Both the position numbers and the translations under genes were made by a program. A DNA stretch of 64,000 bases. It comes from Aeromicrobium stalagmiti. GTDB lineage: Bacteria; Actinomycetota; Actinomycetes; Propionibacteriales; Nocardioidaceae. The stretch's first letter is position 1. The number at the start of each line of letters is the position of its first letter. Positions 16,040-26,571 of this stretch are shown in pieces. The stretch is from the NCBI RefSeq assembly GCF_013283745.1, contig NZ_JABSTZ010000001.1:1196406-1260405 (forward strand). The letters run 5' to 3'. The notes under the pieces were generated by a model, which saw nothing but the letters and a program-made list of their open reading frames with translations, had not been told where the DNA came from and searched no databases.

Positions 16040-17506
16040 GTGATCGCAGACCAGCACGTGCAGCCCCTTCGTGACGCCCTGACCCGCGCCGACTTCACGG
16101 TCGACGCGGTCTACGCCCTCCTCGGCGACGACGCCCACCGGGCGCTAGGCCGCAACCAGACCACCCCCGCCGTCCGGGCGACCCGGGGCGATGGTGACCT
16201 CGCGACCCTGGTGCGCCTCTTCGCCCTCCAGGTGCCGGTCGCCCGTGACCGCGCTGAATCCGCCCTGCCCGGCCTGGTCGAGCCGCTCGCCGCGGCCGGG
16301 ATGCTCGAGGTGTCGGCCGACGAGGTCCGTGCCTTGGTTGACGTCCGCCCCTATGGCGACGAGGAGCACGACTGGTGGGTCGTGTGCGACCCGACCTCCG
16401 GCCTCGACGGGCGGTCGGCCCCGATGGACCCGTCGTACGTGCTCGGCATCAGCGAGGCATCGTCGTCACTGGCCCAGCTGACGATCCGTCGCCCCGCGGG
16501 CCGCGCGCTCGACCTCGGGACGGGCTGCGGGGTGCAGGCCCTGCACCTCGCGCAGCACGTCGGTGAGGTCGTCGCGACGGACGTCAACCCGCGCGCGCTC
16601 GCCATGGCGCGGCTGACGGCTGCGCTCAACGAGGCCGCGGTCGACGTCCGCGACGGCAGCCTCTTCGACCCGGTGGCGGGGGAGACCTTCGACCTCATCG
16701 CGACCAACCCGCCGTTCGTCATCTCGCCGCCCGGCAGCCAGGTGCTCGTCTATCGAGACTCGGGCATGCCCGGCGACAGCGTCGTGCGGCACCTCGTCGA
16801 GAACGCCGCCGCCCACCTCAACGACGGTGGCTGGTGCCAGATCCTGGCCAACTGGGCGCACCACCGTGGCATCGACTGGCAGGACGACCTCGGAGGGTGG
16901 CTCGACGGCCAGCCGCTTGACGCGTGGATCCTCCAGCGCGAGGTCGTCGACCCGGCGGCGTACGTCGAGATGTGGCTCGCCGACGCGGGGCTGGCGGGGT
17001 CCGACGACTACGTCGCGCGCTACGACGCATGGCTCGACTGGTTCGAGTCCGAGGGCATCGAGGCCATCGGGTTCGGCTGGCTCAGCCTGCGCAAGACGGC
17101 GGCGACGCCGGTGCACCGGCTGGAGGAATGGACCGGCGAGATCGCCCAGCCGGTCGGGCCGACGATCGCTGCCTGGGGCGACCGTGTCGACGCGCTGCGG
17201 GGCCTCGACGACGCGGCGCTGCTGGACCGTACCTTCCGCCAGGCGATCGACCTGGTCGAGGAGACGCGCGGCGCCGCCGGAGCGGACGACCCCGAGAGCA
17301 TCGTCATCCGCTTGCAGCACGGCGTACGACGTGCCCGCCAGGTCGACACGGTCGAGGCGGGGCTGGTGGGTGCCAGCGACGGTGACCTCACCTCCGGGCA
17401 GATCCTCGACGCATTGGCCTCGCTGCTGGGCCGCGACGCCGCCGAGCTGCGTCGCACGTACGCCCCAACGGTCCGCGACCTCGTCAGCGAAGGCTACCTC
17501 GTCTGA
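16040..17506 (+). CDS. NPPF-motif methyltransferase with extra N- and C-terminal domains
   Basis: 488 residues. An alpha-helical N-terminal domain (about 1-145) precedes a class I methyltransferase core with LDLGTGCGVQALHLA near 154-168, VVATDVN for the SAM ribose, and IATNPPFVIS near 219-228. NPPF is the signature of enzymes that methylate amide or amino nitrogens (HemK/PrmC, N6-adenine, RsmC groups). A C-terminal domain of about 190 residues is specific to actinobacterial homologues. GTG 16040 is chosen because of the GGAGG upstream; the in-frame start at 15950 lies inside the inverted repeat. The target (protein, rRNA or small molecule) is not determined. Confidence 0.8.
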   Translation: MIADQHVQPLRDALTRADFTVDAVYALLGDDAHRALGRNQTTPAVRATRGDGDLATLVRLFALQVPVARDRAESALPGLVEPLAAAGMLEVSADEVRALVDVRPYGDEEHDWWVVCDPTSGLDGRSAPMDPSYVLGISEASSSLAQLTIRRPAGRALDLGTGCGVQALHLAQHVGEVVATDVNPRALAMARLTAALNEAAVDVRDGSLFDPVAGETFDLIATNPPFVISPPGSQVLVYRDSGMPGDSVVRHLVENAAAHLNDGGWCQILANWAHHRGIDWQDDLGGWLDGQPLDAWILQREVVDPAAYVEMWLADAGLAGSDDYVARYDAWLDWFESEGIEAIGFGWLSLRKTAATPVHRLEEWTGEIAQPVGPTIAAWGDRVDALRGLDDAALLDRTFRQAIDLVEETRGAAGADDPESIVIRLQHGVRRARQVDTVEAGLVGASDGDLTSGQILDALASLLGRDAAELRRTYAPTVRDLVSEGYLV

Positions 17507-17508
17507 CC

Positions 17509-17540
17509 CAGGCGCCCAGGCGCCGAGGCGCGCAGGCGCC
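17509..17540. repeat. 8-bp tandem repeat, four copies
   Basis: Four consecutive 8-bp units of the form (C/G)AGGCGC(C/G) lie directly after the methyltransferase stop codon. Confidence 0.8.
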
Positions 17541-17549
17541 AGTAGGCAC

Positions 17550-17634
17550 GAAACTGTGCGATTCTGCACCGTTCTGGAGGCGAGATCGGTGCAGGGTCGA
17601 ACAGTTTCTGCGCGGGGTGGTGCAGGATCGCACA
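17550..17634. repeat. imperfect inverted repeat with third inverted copy
   Basis: A 21-bp element at 17550-17570 recurs inverted at 17588-17608 (three mismatches) and again inverted at 17619-17634 (one mismatch over 16 bp). The forward, reverse, reverse topology is the same as at 15924-16008, but the sequence is unrelated. Confidence 0.8.
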
Positions 17635-17699
17635 TTTTTGGTTCGGGGGCGGGGGTGGGATGAGATGCGGTCGCGGCGTGGGCGGGGGATGCTCGTCGC

Positions 17700-18575
17700 A
17701 TGACTTCAGCACAGCGGGGCCTCGTCGACGACCCCGGCTACGACCTGTCCGCCGCGGTGCTGGAGAGCTGGGACGCGTTCATCGCCCTGGTCGACGGAGC
17801 CGACCTGTCGGCCAAGACCCGGCTCGGCGGGTGGACCGTCAAGGACGTCGTCGTGCACCTGGGCACGTGGGACGACGAGTCGGCGCTGACGCTGGTGCTC
17901 GGCAGCCTGAGATCGGGTGACATCGACACGGCGTTCGACCCTGACACGTTCAACCGGAGCGTCATCTCCGCCCACGGCGATGCGAGCGACGACGAGGCGC
18001 GGGCGGCACTGGCGCAGTCGCGGGCAGCGGTCGCAGAGCTGCTCGACTCCGACGAGGCGAAGGAGCGCGGTGGCGATCCGGTCGCCAGCCAGCTCGGGCC
18101 CATGCCGCTGCTCACGGTCGTGCACGCCGGCTGCTACGAGCTGGCCGTGCACGCGCTCGACGTCGCCGACGCGGTCGACGGCACGTGCCCGCCGTCGCTT
18201 CTGAGGCACGGCATCGCGGCACTCACCGACTCGACGGGCTGCCTCGCCGCGCGTGAGGGGATCGACGCCACGATCGGCATCAACGCCAAGGAGGCGCCGT
18301 GGTCGTTCGACGCTAACGCCGACGGCACCTGGACGACGGCGCGGATCGAGGGCAGCGCCCACGGGCCACGGGTCTCGGGCAGCGCCGAGGACCTGCTCGA
18401 GGCCTCGGCCGGACGGGCCGACCCGGTCCGGCTCGTCACGCTGCGCCACCTCAAGATCAAGCACCTCGGCGGGCTGCTGGCCCTGACGCCGATCATCGAC
18501 CAGGTTCCCGGGCTGCCGGGCGGCCGCGGTCTCAAGGTCGCGGCCAAGAGCCTGGGCGGTCTCTTCAACCACTGA
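17700..18575 (+). CDS. maleylpyruvate isomerase-family mycothiol-dependent enzyme
   Basis: 291 residues. The N-terminal half is the DinB-like MDMPI domain: GGWTVKDVVVHLGTWDD near 43-59 and HAGCYELAVHALDVADAV near 141-158 supply the histidine/glutamate metal-ligand pattern of mycothiol-dependent isomerases and S-transferases. The C-terminal part resembles the MDMPI C domain. Such proteins use mycothiol, the actinobacterial low-molecular-weight thiol. The physiological substrate cannot be read from the sequence. A weak -10 (GATGCT) lies 6 nt before the ATG. The stop codon falls inside a 13-bp tandem repeat. Confidence 0.8.
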   Translation: MTSAQRGLVDDPGYDLSAAVLESWDAFIALVDGADLSAKTRLGGWTVKDVVVHLGTWDDESALTLVLGSLRSGDIDTAFDPDTFNRSVISAHGDASDDEARAALAQSRAAVAELLDSDEAKERGGDPVASQLGPMPLLTVVHAGCYELAVHALDVADAVDGTCPPSLLRHGIAALTDSTGCLAAREGIDATIGINAKEAPWSFDANADGTWTTARIEGSAHGPRVSGSAEDLLEASAGRADPVRLVTLRHLKIKHLGGLLALTPIIDQVPGLPGGRGLKVAAKSLGGLFNH

Positions 18576-18620
18576 CCCCGACCACTGACCTCGACCACGG
18601 ACCTCGCCCACCGACCTGCA
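18569..18620. repeat. 13-bp tandem repeat, four copies, covering a stop codon
   Basis: Four units of the form CCAC(T/G/C)GACC(C/T)(C/G)(G/C)(A/C) run from the last codons of the mycothiol-type gene into the convergent intergenic space. The TGA at 18573-18575 is part of the first unit. Confidence 0.8.
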
Positions 18621-18632
18621 CCGGTCGCGTGG

Positions 18633-19121
18633 TCAGAGGTCGAGCTGCATCACGGTGAGGTCGAGCCAGCGGCCGAACTTCGTGCCGACCTCGTCCATCT
18701 GCCCGACGACCCGGAACCCGCGACGCTCGTGCAGCCCGATCGACAGGGTGTTGGACGACTCGATCATGGCCATCATGCGGTGCAGGCCGGCCTCGCGCGC
18801 TCGCAGCAGCAGCGTGTCGAGCAGGACCGAGGCCAGCCCGTGGCCGTGATGCGCCGCGAGGACGTAGAGGGAGTTCTCGACCGTGTGGCGGTAGCCCGAC
18901 TTGGGCCGCCACGGCCCGAAGGAGGAGTAGCCGGCGACGACGCCGTCGACCTCGGCGACCAGCACCGGGAACCCCGCCGCCTGCCGCTCGACGAACCAGG
19001 TGCGGCGGTCGTCGAGGTCGACCTCGTCCTCGTCCCAGATCGCCGTCGTCGTGCGCACAGCCTCGTTGTGGATCGCTAGCAGGGCGGGGACGTCGTCGAT
19101 CGTGGCGTCGCGGACCGTCAT
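18633..19121 (-). CDS. GNAT N-acetyltransferase (phosphinothricin acetyltransferase-like)
   Basis: A 162-residue single GNAT domain. TVRDATIDDVPALLAIHNEAV opens the fold, VLVAEVDGVVAGYSSFGPWR forms the central strands, and HHGHGLASVLLDTLLLRA carries the acetyl-CoA pyrophosphate loop. Overall it resembles the Bar/Pat and MnaT-type amino-acid or xenobiotic acetyltransferases. The ATG at 19121 overlaps the stop of the upstream MFS gene (ATGA). A transporter plus acetyltransferase pair suggests export and modification of a toxic amine, but that is inference. Confidence 0.85.
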   Translation of the reverse strand: MTVRDATIDDVPALLAIHNEAVRTTTAIWDEDEVDLDDRRTWFVERQAAGFPVLVAEVDGVVAGYSSFGPWRPKSGYRHTVENSLYVLAAHHGHGLASVLLDTLLLRAREAGLHRMMAMIESSNTLSIGLHERRGFRVVGQMDEVGTKFGRWLDLTVMQLDL

Positions 19122-20335
19122 CGTGAGGCTCCTTCGATCGATGCCTGCTCGGGAGTGGGGCGCCAGCGCGGGATCAGCTGCCCGCCCCACGCCGTCAGGG
19201 CGATGACGGTCGCGATCGATCCGCCGACCACGAAGCCGCCCCAGGCGCCGACGCCGTCGATCGCCGCGCCGATGAGCGGTGAGCTCGCGGCCCCGCCGAG
19301 GGTGAATGCCGTGCCCTGCCAGCCCATCGCCTCGCCGCGGCGCTCCTCGGGCACGAGCTTGGCGATCCACTCCCCGGCGGCCGTCATGGCGGGGGCGCAC
19401 AGGAACCCGGTGGGGATGACCCACAGCGACAGCGACCACACCTCGCTGCCGAGACCGACGGGGATCGTCGTGAGGCCGAGCGCCAGCAACAGATAGGTCG
19501 GCCGGATCGACCGGTCGAGCGCGCCGTAGAGCAGGCCGCCGACGAGGGACGAGAGTCCCCAGAGCCCGTACGTGATCCAGACCGACCCGACGGCGTCGAG
19601 CTCGCGCAGCTCGGCGACGATGCCGAGATCGGTGCCGATGAGCGTGGCCATGGTGCCGGCGGAGATGAGGAAGAGGAAGGCAAGGGGCACCGACATCCAC
19701 GGCGTCCTGACCTCGTCGTCGTCCTCGACAGCCGCGTCGGGCTCGGCCTGGGTCGCCGAGCGCGTCGGCGGGTCGAGCCACAGGAAGATGAACCCGGCGA
19801 TCGCCTCGCAGACGCCGATCGCGATGAGCGCGGGGCCGCCTCCGGCGGTCGTGACGATGAGGGCCCCGACCGCGGGCCCGATGATGAAGCTCGCCTCGGC
19901 GAGCACGCCGTCGGCGGCGAACGCGGTGCGGCGCTGGTCCTCGTCGACCATCACGGTCAGCGACAGGCGCACGATCGAGAAGATCGGGATGAGGAAGACG
20001 CCCATGAGGAAGGCGATGGGGATGAGCCAGACGTAGGTCACGGCGGTCGCCGCGGGATAGAGGACGAGCACCGCGACGATCGACGGCAGCACCGCGCGCC
20101 GCATGCCGAGCCGGTCGATCAGGCGGCCGCGCCATGGTGCGCCGATGGCGATGCCGATCGTGCTGGCCGCCGCGAGGATGCCGGCCTGGGCGTAGGTGCG
20201 GTCGAGCTCGTCGACGACGTAGAGCGTGAAGACGAGCGGCGACGCCATGGCCGGGATGCGGGCGAAGAAGGCCGCGACGAACAACGTCCGGACGGACCTG
20301 TCCGCCCAGAGCCGCGCGTATCCAGAAAAAGCCAC
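19118..20335 (-). CDS. MFS transporter
   Basis: 405 residues and about 12 membrane helices in two halves, with a hydrophilic, acidic central loop (near residues 195-212). GRLIDRLGMRRAV between helices 2 and 3 is the MFS signature loop. The start is GTG at 20335. It is probably a drug-efflux-type (DHA1-like) antiporter, though the substrate is unknown. It is the first gene of a two-gene operon with the GNAT acetyltransferase and divergent from topA; the 118-bp gap holds the topA promoter candidate. Confidence 0.82.
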   Translation of the reverse strand: MAFSGYARLWADRSVRTLFVAAFFARIPAMASPLVFTLYVVDELDRTYAQAGILAAASTIGIAIGAPWRGRLIDRLGMRRAVLPSIVAVLVLYPAATAVTYVWLIPIAFLMGVFLIPIFSIVRLSLTVMVDEDQRRTAFAADGVLAEASFIIGPAVGALIVTTAGGGPALIAIGVCEAIAGFIFLWLDPPTRSATQAEPDAAVEDDDEVRTPWMSVPLAFLFLISAGTMATLIGTDLGIVAELRELDAVGSVWITYGLWGLSSLVGGLLYGALDRSIRPTYLLLALGLTTIPVGLGSEVWSLSLWVIPTGFLCAPAMTAAGEWIAKLVPEERRGEAMGWQGTAFTLGGAASSPLIGAAIDGVGAWGGFVVGGSIATVIALTAWGGQLIPRWRPTPEQASIEGASR

Positions 20336-20400
20336 ACGACATCATCTCACCGGGCGCGGACAGGCTGATCCGATGTCCGGTGGACCCCTGCGGTGCGTGA

Positions 20401-20429
20401 TTGCTTGACAGGACGCGTTAGCGTATGCG
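20401..20429 (+). promoter_or_regulatory. candidate topA promoter
   Basis: TTGCTT (20401-20406) and TATGCG (20424-20429) are 17 bp apart. A consensus-like TTGACA overlaps at 20405-20410 but has no -10 at the proper distance. Confidence 0.3.
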
Positions 20430-20453
20430 CGTCCGACCACTCAGGAGTTTCCC

Positions 20454-23180
<2,727 letters not shown>

Positions 23181-23185
23181 CCCGT

Positions 23186-23201
23186 GGCCCCCTCCGGGGC
23201 C
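23186..23201 (+). terminator. short GC hairpin after topA
   Basis: GGCCCC and GGGGCC are separated by CTCC, beginning 5 bp after the topA stop. It is short and lacks a U-tract, so termination is only possible. Confidence 0.35.
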
Positions 23202-23329
23202 TGGAGCGGCTTGCCGGTCACGTCGGCGCGATCCGCACCGACCCGACGGTCGCGCGCCCGGTCGACCGGCTGAACGGTGTCGACTGACAGGGCGAGACAC
23301 CAGAGGTGACGGGCTGACAGAATCTCAGC

Positions 23330-24499
23330 ATGATCCGTGCCCTCGTGCGCCCGCTGGCGCCCCGTGACCCGCACGAGACCCACCGGGTCGCGTCGCCGCT
23401 CGAGCTCTTCACCGACCTCTGCTACGTCGTCGCGATCGCCCAGGCGGCCCTGACGCTGGAGCACGAGGTCGCCGAGGGGCATGCCGCCCACGGGCTCGTC
23501 TGGTTCTGCGCGGCGTTCTTTGCGATCTTCTGGGCCTGGCTCAACTTCGTCTGGTTCAACTCCGCCTACGACCCGGACGACACGATCCACCGGGTGCTGA
23601 CGCTGCTGCAGATCTTCGGCTCGCTCGTGCTGGCCGCGGGCGTCCCCCAGATCTTCGAGGAGGACTTCACCCTCGGCATCATCGGCTACGTCATCATGCG
23701 CGTCGGACTGGTGCTGATGTGGCTGCGGGCGGCAGCCGGCCACCCGGAGCGACGCCAGACGGCGCTGCGCTACGCGTACGGGCTGATCGCGGTCCAGATC
23801 GGCTGGGTCGCTGCGCTGCTTGTCACCGGCGGGCACCTGCCCCTGTGGGTCTTTCTCATCGGCATCGCGCTCGACTTCGCCGTGCCCCTCTATGCCGAGC
23901 ATTGCGGCACGACTCCGTGGCACCCGCATCACATCGCGGAGCGCTACGGGCTGTTCTTCATCATCGTGCTCGGCGAGACGATCCTGTCGGTGACGTTGGC
24001 ACTGCAGGTCGCGTTCGACGAGAAGGACCCGCCCGCCGAGCTCTGGTACGTCGTCGCCGGTGGTGTGCTGGTGACGTTCTCGGCGTGGTGGCTCTACTTC
24101 GCCCGCGAGAACGCCGACGTCCTGACGGGCAACGACGTGGGCTACGTCTGGGGGTTCGGCCACTACGTGATCTTCGGGTCGGCCGCCGCCGTCGGAGCCG
24201 GTCTGTCGGCTCGCATCGCCTACTACGGCCACCACGCGGAGGTGTCCGACCTGGTCAGCAGCGCGTTCGTCACCGGCCCGGTGGCCGCCGCCCTGGCGGC
24301 GCTCTGGCTCGTCAACGTCCGCCTGCACGACTCGACGATCCGGACCGCCGGGCCGTTCGCGGTGGCGATCCTCGCCACGGTCGCGGTGACGTTCGTGCCG
24401 ATGTCAGAGCTGTGGGTCGGCCTGATCTGTGTCGCGTTGCTGGCGGTCGAGGTCAGGCTCACCAGCAAGGACGAGGAGACTGTCGGCGCCCGGACCTAG
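23330..24499 (+). CDS. low temperature requirement protein A (LtrA) family membrane protein
   Basis: 389 residues with about ten to twelve membrane helices. The N-terminus HETHRVASPLELFTDLCYVVAIAQ is the characteristic LtrA motif (a conserved E-L-F-x-D-L before helix 1), and HHIAERYGLFFIIVLGETILS is the second conserved block. LtrA was named for a Listeria low-temperature mutant; its biochemical role is unknown. CAGAAT 7 nt before the ATG may give a leaderless start. The stop codon forms part of the -10 of the next gene. Confidence 0.85.
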   Translation: MIRALVRPLAPRDPHETHRVASPLELFTDLCYVVAIAQAALTLEHEVAEGHAAHGLVWFCAAFFAIFWAWLNFVWFNSAYDPDDTIHRVLTLLQIFGSLVLAAGVPQIFEEDFTLGIIGYVIMRVGLVLMWLRAAAGHPERRQTALRYAYGLIAVQIGWVAALLVTGGHLPLWVFLIGIALDFAVPLYAEHCGTTPWHPHHIAERYGLFFIIVLGETILSVTLALQVAFDEKDPPAELWYVVAGGVLVTFSAWWLYFARENADVLTGNDVGYVWGFGHYVIFGSAAAVGAGLSARIAYYGHHAEVSDLVSSAFVTGPVAAALAALWLVNVRLHDSTIRTAGPFAVAILATVAVTFVPMSELWVGLICVALLAVEVRLTSKDEETVGART

Positions 24500-24502
24500 G
24501 TT
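24497..24502 (+). promoter_or_regulatory. -10 hexamer, leaderless start of YjbR-like gene
   Basis: TAGGTT ends 6 nt before the ATG at 24509. Its first three bases are the TAG stop codon of ltrA. Confidence 0.5.
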
Positions 24503-24508
24503 GGGCCC

Positions 24509-24907
24509 ATGGCGGACGTCCCTCCTGATCTCCTCGACCAGCTCCGGTCGATCTGTCTCGCGCTCCCCGAGGCCTACGAGGAGCGGGCGTGGGTCGGCGT
24601 GCGGTGGAGGGTCCGTCAGCGCACCTTCGCGCACGTCTTCACGGTCGACCCCGACTCGCCGTCGTCGCTGCGGGCCGCCTTCGACCTCGACGGCGAGGTC
24701 ACGGGGGTGACGTTCCGGGTGCCGGGCGAGGAGCTGCTGGCGCTGCGCGAGGCGGGGCATCCCTACTACGACGTCGGATGGGGCCGCGACGTCATGGGTC
24801 TGCACCTCGACGGTGGCACCGACTGGGCCGAGGTCCGTGAGCTGCTCGCCGAGAGCTTCTGCCTGCTGGCGCCGCAGAAGCTGGTCGCCCGTGTCGACAG
24901 GCCCTAG
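24509..24907 (+). CDS. MmcQ/YjbR family protein
   Basis: A 132-residue small alpha/beta protein of the YjbR fold. CLALPEAYEERAWVGVRWRVRQRTFAHVF near residues 13-41 and GWGRDVMGLHLDGGTDWAEVRELLAESF near 90-117 are typical. Members are often annotated DNA-binding on structural grounds, with no established role. It is a single-gene unit with a likely leaderless start. Confidence 0.85.
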   Translation: MADVPPDLLDQLRSICLALPEAYEERAWVGVRWRVRQRTFAHVFTVDPDSPSSLRAAFDLDGEVTGVTFRVPGEELLALREAGHPYYDVGWGRDVMGLHLDGGTDWAEVRELLAESFCLLAPQKLVARVDRP

Positions 24908-24941
24908 ATCGCGAGTCGTGTCCTGCCGGCCCTCCGGCGAC

Positions 24942-24947
24942 TAGGGT
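24942..24947 (+). promoter_or_regulatory. -10 hexamer of zinc-ribbon methyltransferase
   Basis: TAGGGT lies 31 nt before the ATG at 24979. It leaves room for a short leader with an ACGGA ribosome-binding site. Confidence 0.4.
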
Positions 24948-24978
24948 GGCGACAGCATCGTCAACGGACGGAATCCAC

Positions 24979-25893
24979 ATGGGCTTCACAGCTCGCGGTG
25001 AACAGCTCCTGCGTCATCCGATCGCCAGCGCCCGCGCGGTCGCCCGACGTGCCCGTCGACTGGCCCGCGCCCGTGGTGCGACGCCCTGCCTGGTGTGCGG
25101 GTCACGCCGCACCCACGTCACGACGGTCCAGCGCAAGCGCCGGGCGTACGACATCCGGGTCTGCGAGGCGTGCGGCTACCTCTCCAACTTCACCAACACG
25201 GTCGACTACTCGGCGTTCCAGTCGGTCGAGAGCTTCAAGCTCTCGCCGCGGGTCGGCACCGCCCAGCACCAGGGGCGCGAGTTCCACATGGCGCAGATGG
25301 GCGTCGCGATCCTGCGACGTCCTGCGCTGCAGGCCATGGTCTTCGGCGCGGGCCGCAGCCTGGACTACCAGCACATCGCCCGGCTCCCGACCGTCGCGCG
25401 TGTCGTCATGAGCGACGTCGTCGAGCTCACCGGCGAGGCCGACTTCGTCAACATCACCGAGGGCACGGACGAGCGGTTCGACCTGATCATCGCCTGCGAG
25501 GTGGTCGAGCACTTCGAGGACCCCCGCGCGGAGTTCCGGCGGTTGTTCGAGCTGCTGACGCCCGGTGGTCTGCTCGTCTGCTCGACGAACGTCTACGACG
25601 GCGGCAACTTCGCCAAGCACACCTATCTCTACCTGCGCGGCCACGTCTCGTACTACACCCCGCGGGCGCTGACCCACATCGCCCGCAGGTCCGGGCTGAC
25701 GGTCGACTTCCGCACGCCCGCGATCGCCCAGGGCTCGGTGGGACCCCGCAAGCGCTACCTGCTGTTCACCCGTTCGCCCGAGGTCGTGGCGCGCACCGAC
25801 GAGTACTTCGTCGACCGGCCCTACGCACCGTCGGAGGATGTCGCGGCATTCGAGGCGTTGCACGAGGTCGAGCAGGGCGTCACCGGCAACTGA
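24979..25893 (+). CDS. zinc-ribbon class I SAM-dependent methyltransferase
   Basis: 304 residues. After a basic N-terminus, C37-x2-C40 and C62-x2-C65 form a small zinc ribbon. The methyltransferase domain follows: MVFGAGRSLDYQ as a modified motif I, LIIACEVVEHFEDPRAEFRRLFELLTPGGLLVCSTN as motifs II-III. This arrangement resembles the zinc-binding C-methyltransferases that act on nucleotide sugars, but other targets are possible. ATG 24979 with ACGGA upstream is preferred to the GTG at 24946, which falls inside the promoter. It is followed by an independent tmk promoter. Confidence 0.75.
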   Translation: MGFTARGEQLLRHPIASARAVARRARRLARARGATPCLVCGSRRTHVTTVQRKRRAYDIRVCEACGYLSNFTNTVDYSAFQSVESFKLSPRVGTAQHQGREFHMAQMGVAILRRPALQAMVFGAGRSLDYQHIARLPTVARVVMSDVVELTGEADFVNITEGTDERFDLIIACEVVEHFEDPRAEFRRLFELLTPGGLLVCSTNVYDGGNFAKHTYLYLRGHVSYYTPRALTHIARRSGLTVDFRTPAIAQGSVGPRKRYLLFTRSPEVVARTDEYFVDRPYAPSEDVAAFEALHEVEQGVTGN

Positions 25894-25917
25894 GGTCGGC
25901 TGTCAGACCCCAACGAC

Positions 25918-25923
25918 TAGGCT
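25918..25923 (+). promoter_or_regulatory. -10 hexamer, leaderless start of tmk
   Basis: TAGGCT ends 6 nt before the tmk ATG at 25930. Confidence 0.55.
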
Positions 25924-25929
25924 CGCCCC

Positions 25930-26571
25930 ATGCCTGCTCTCTTCACCGACACCGGGGTGTTCCTCGCCCTCGAGGGTGGGGAGGGCGCCGGCAAGTCGAC
26001 CCAGGCCGCCCTGCTCGTCACCTGGCTGGAGAGCTTGGGCCACCGGGTGCTGCTCACCCGTGAGCCGGGGGGCACCGAGGTCGGCACGATCCTGCGCGGC
26101 ATCGTCCTCGACAACGCCACCGGCGAGCTGTCGCCACGCACCGAGGCGCTGATCTATGCCGCCGACAAGGCCGAGCACGTCGACAGCGTCGTCCTGCCCG
26201 CGCTCGCCGAGGGCACCGTCGTGCTCACCGACCGCTACGTCGACTCGACGCTGGCCTACCAGGGCGCCGGCCGCGCCCTCGACATCGCCGAGCTCGAGAG
26301 CGTTGCGCGCTGGGCCACGTCCGACCTGCGTCCGCACCTGACGATCGTGCTCGACATCGATCCGGCGATCGGCCACACCCGCTTCGAGGGCGCCGACCGC
26401 ATCGAGGCCGAGCCGCTGGAGTTCCACCAGCGCGTGCGCCAGCACTTCCTCGACCTCGCGGCCGTCGACCCCGACCACTACCTCGTGGTCGCCGGCGGGG
26501 GCACGCCCGACGAGATCCACCGCGTGATCCGGTCGGCGGTCGAGCCGTGGCTCGGGCAGGCCGTCCGATGA
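25930..26571 (+). CDS. tmk: thymidylate kinase
   Basis: 213 residues. It phosphorylates dTMP to dTDP for DNA synthesis. The P-loop is EGGEGAGKST near residues 16-25, the DR(Y/F) motif lies in LTDRYVDSTLAYQGAGR near 98-114, and the lid sequence follows. Length is normal. Its stop overlaps the start of holB (ATGA), so it is the first gene of a three-gene, translationally coupled operon. Confidence 0.95.
   Translation: MPALFTDTGVFLALEGGEGAGKSTQAALLVTWLESLGHRVLLTREPGGTEVGTILRGIVLDNATGELSPRTEALIYAADKAEHVDSVVLPALAEGTVVLTDRYVDSTLAYQGAGRALDIAELESVARWATSDLRPHLTIVLDIDPAIGHTRFEGADRIEAEPLEFHQRVRQHFLDLAAVDPDHYLVVAGGGTPDEIHRVIRSAVEPWLGQAVR

Noticed and set aside
13451-16138. 895-codon open frame on the minus strand opposite hppA
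   Set aside because: Long antisense frames are expected opposite high-GC genes. The product is low-complexity, Asp/Arg/Gly-rich, and the plus-strand pyrophosphatase is unambiguous.
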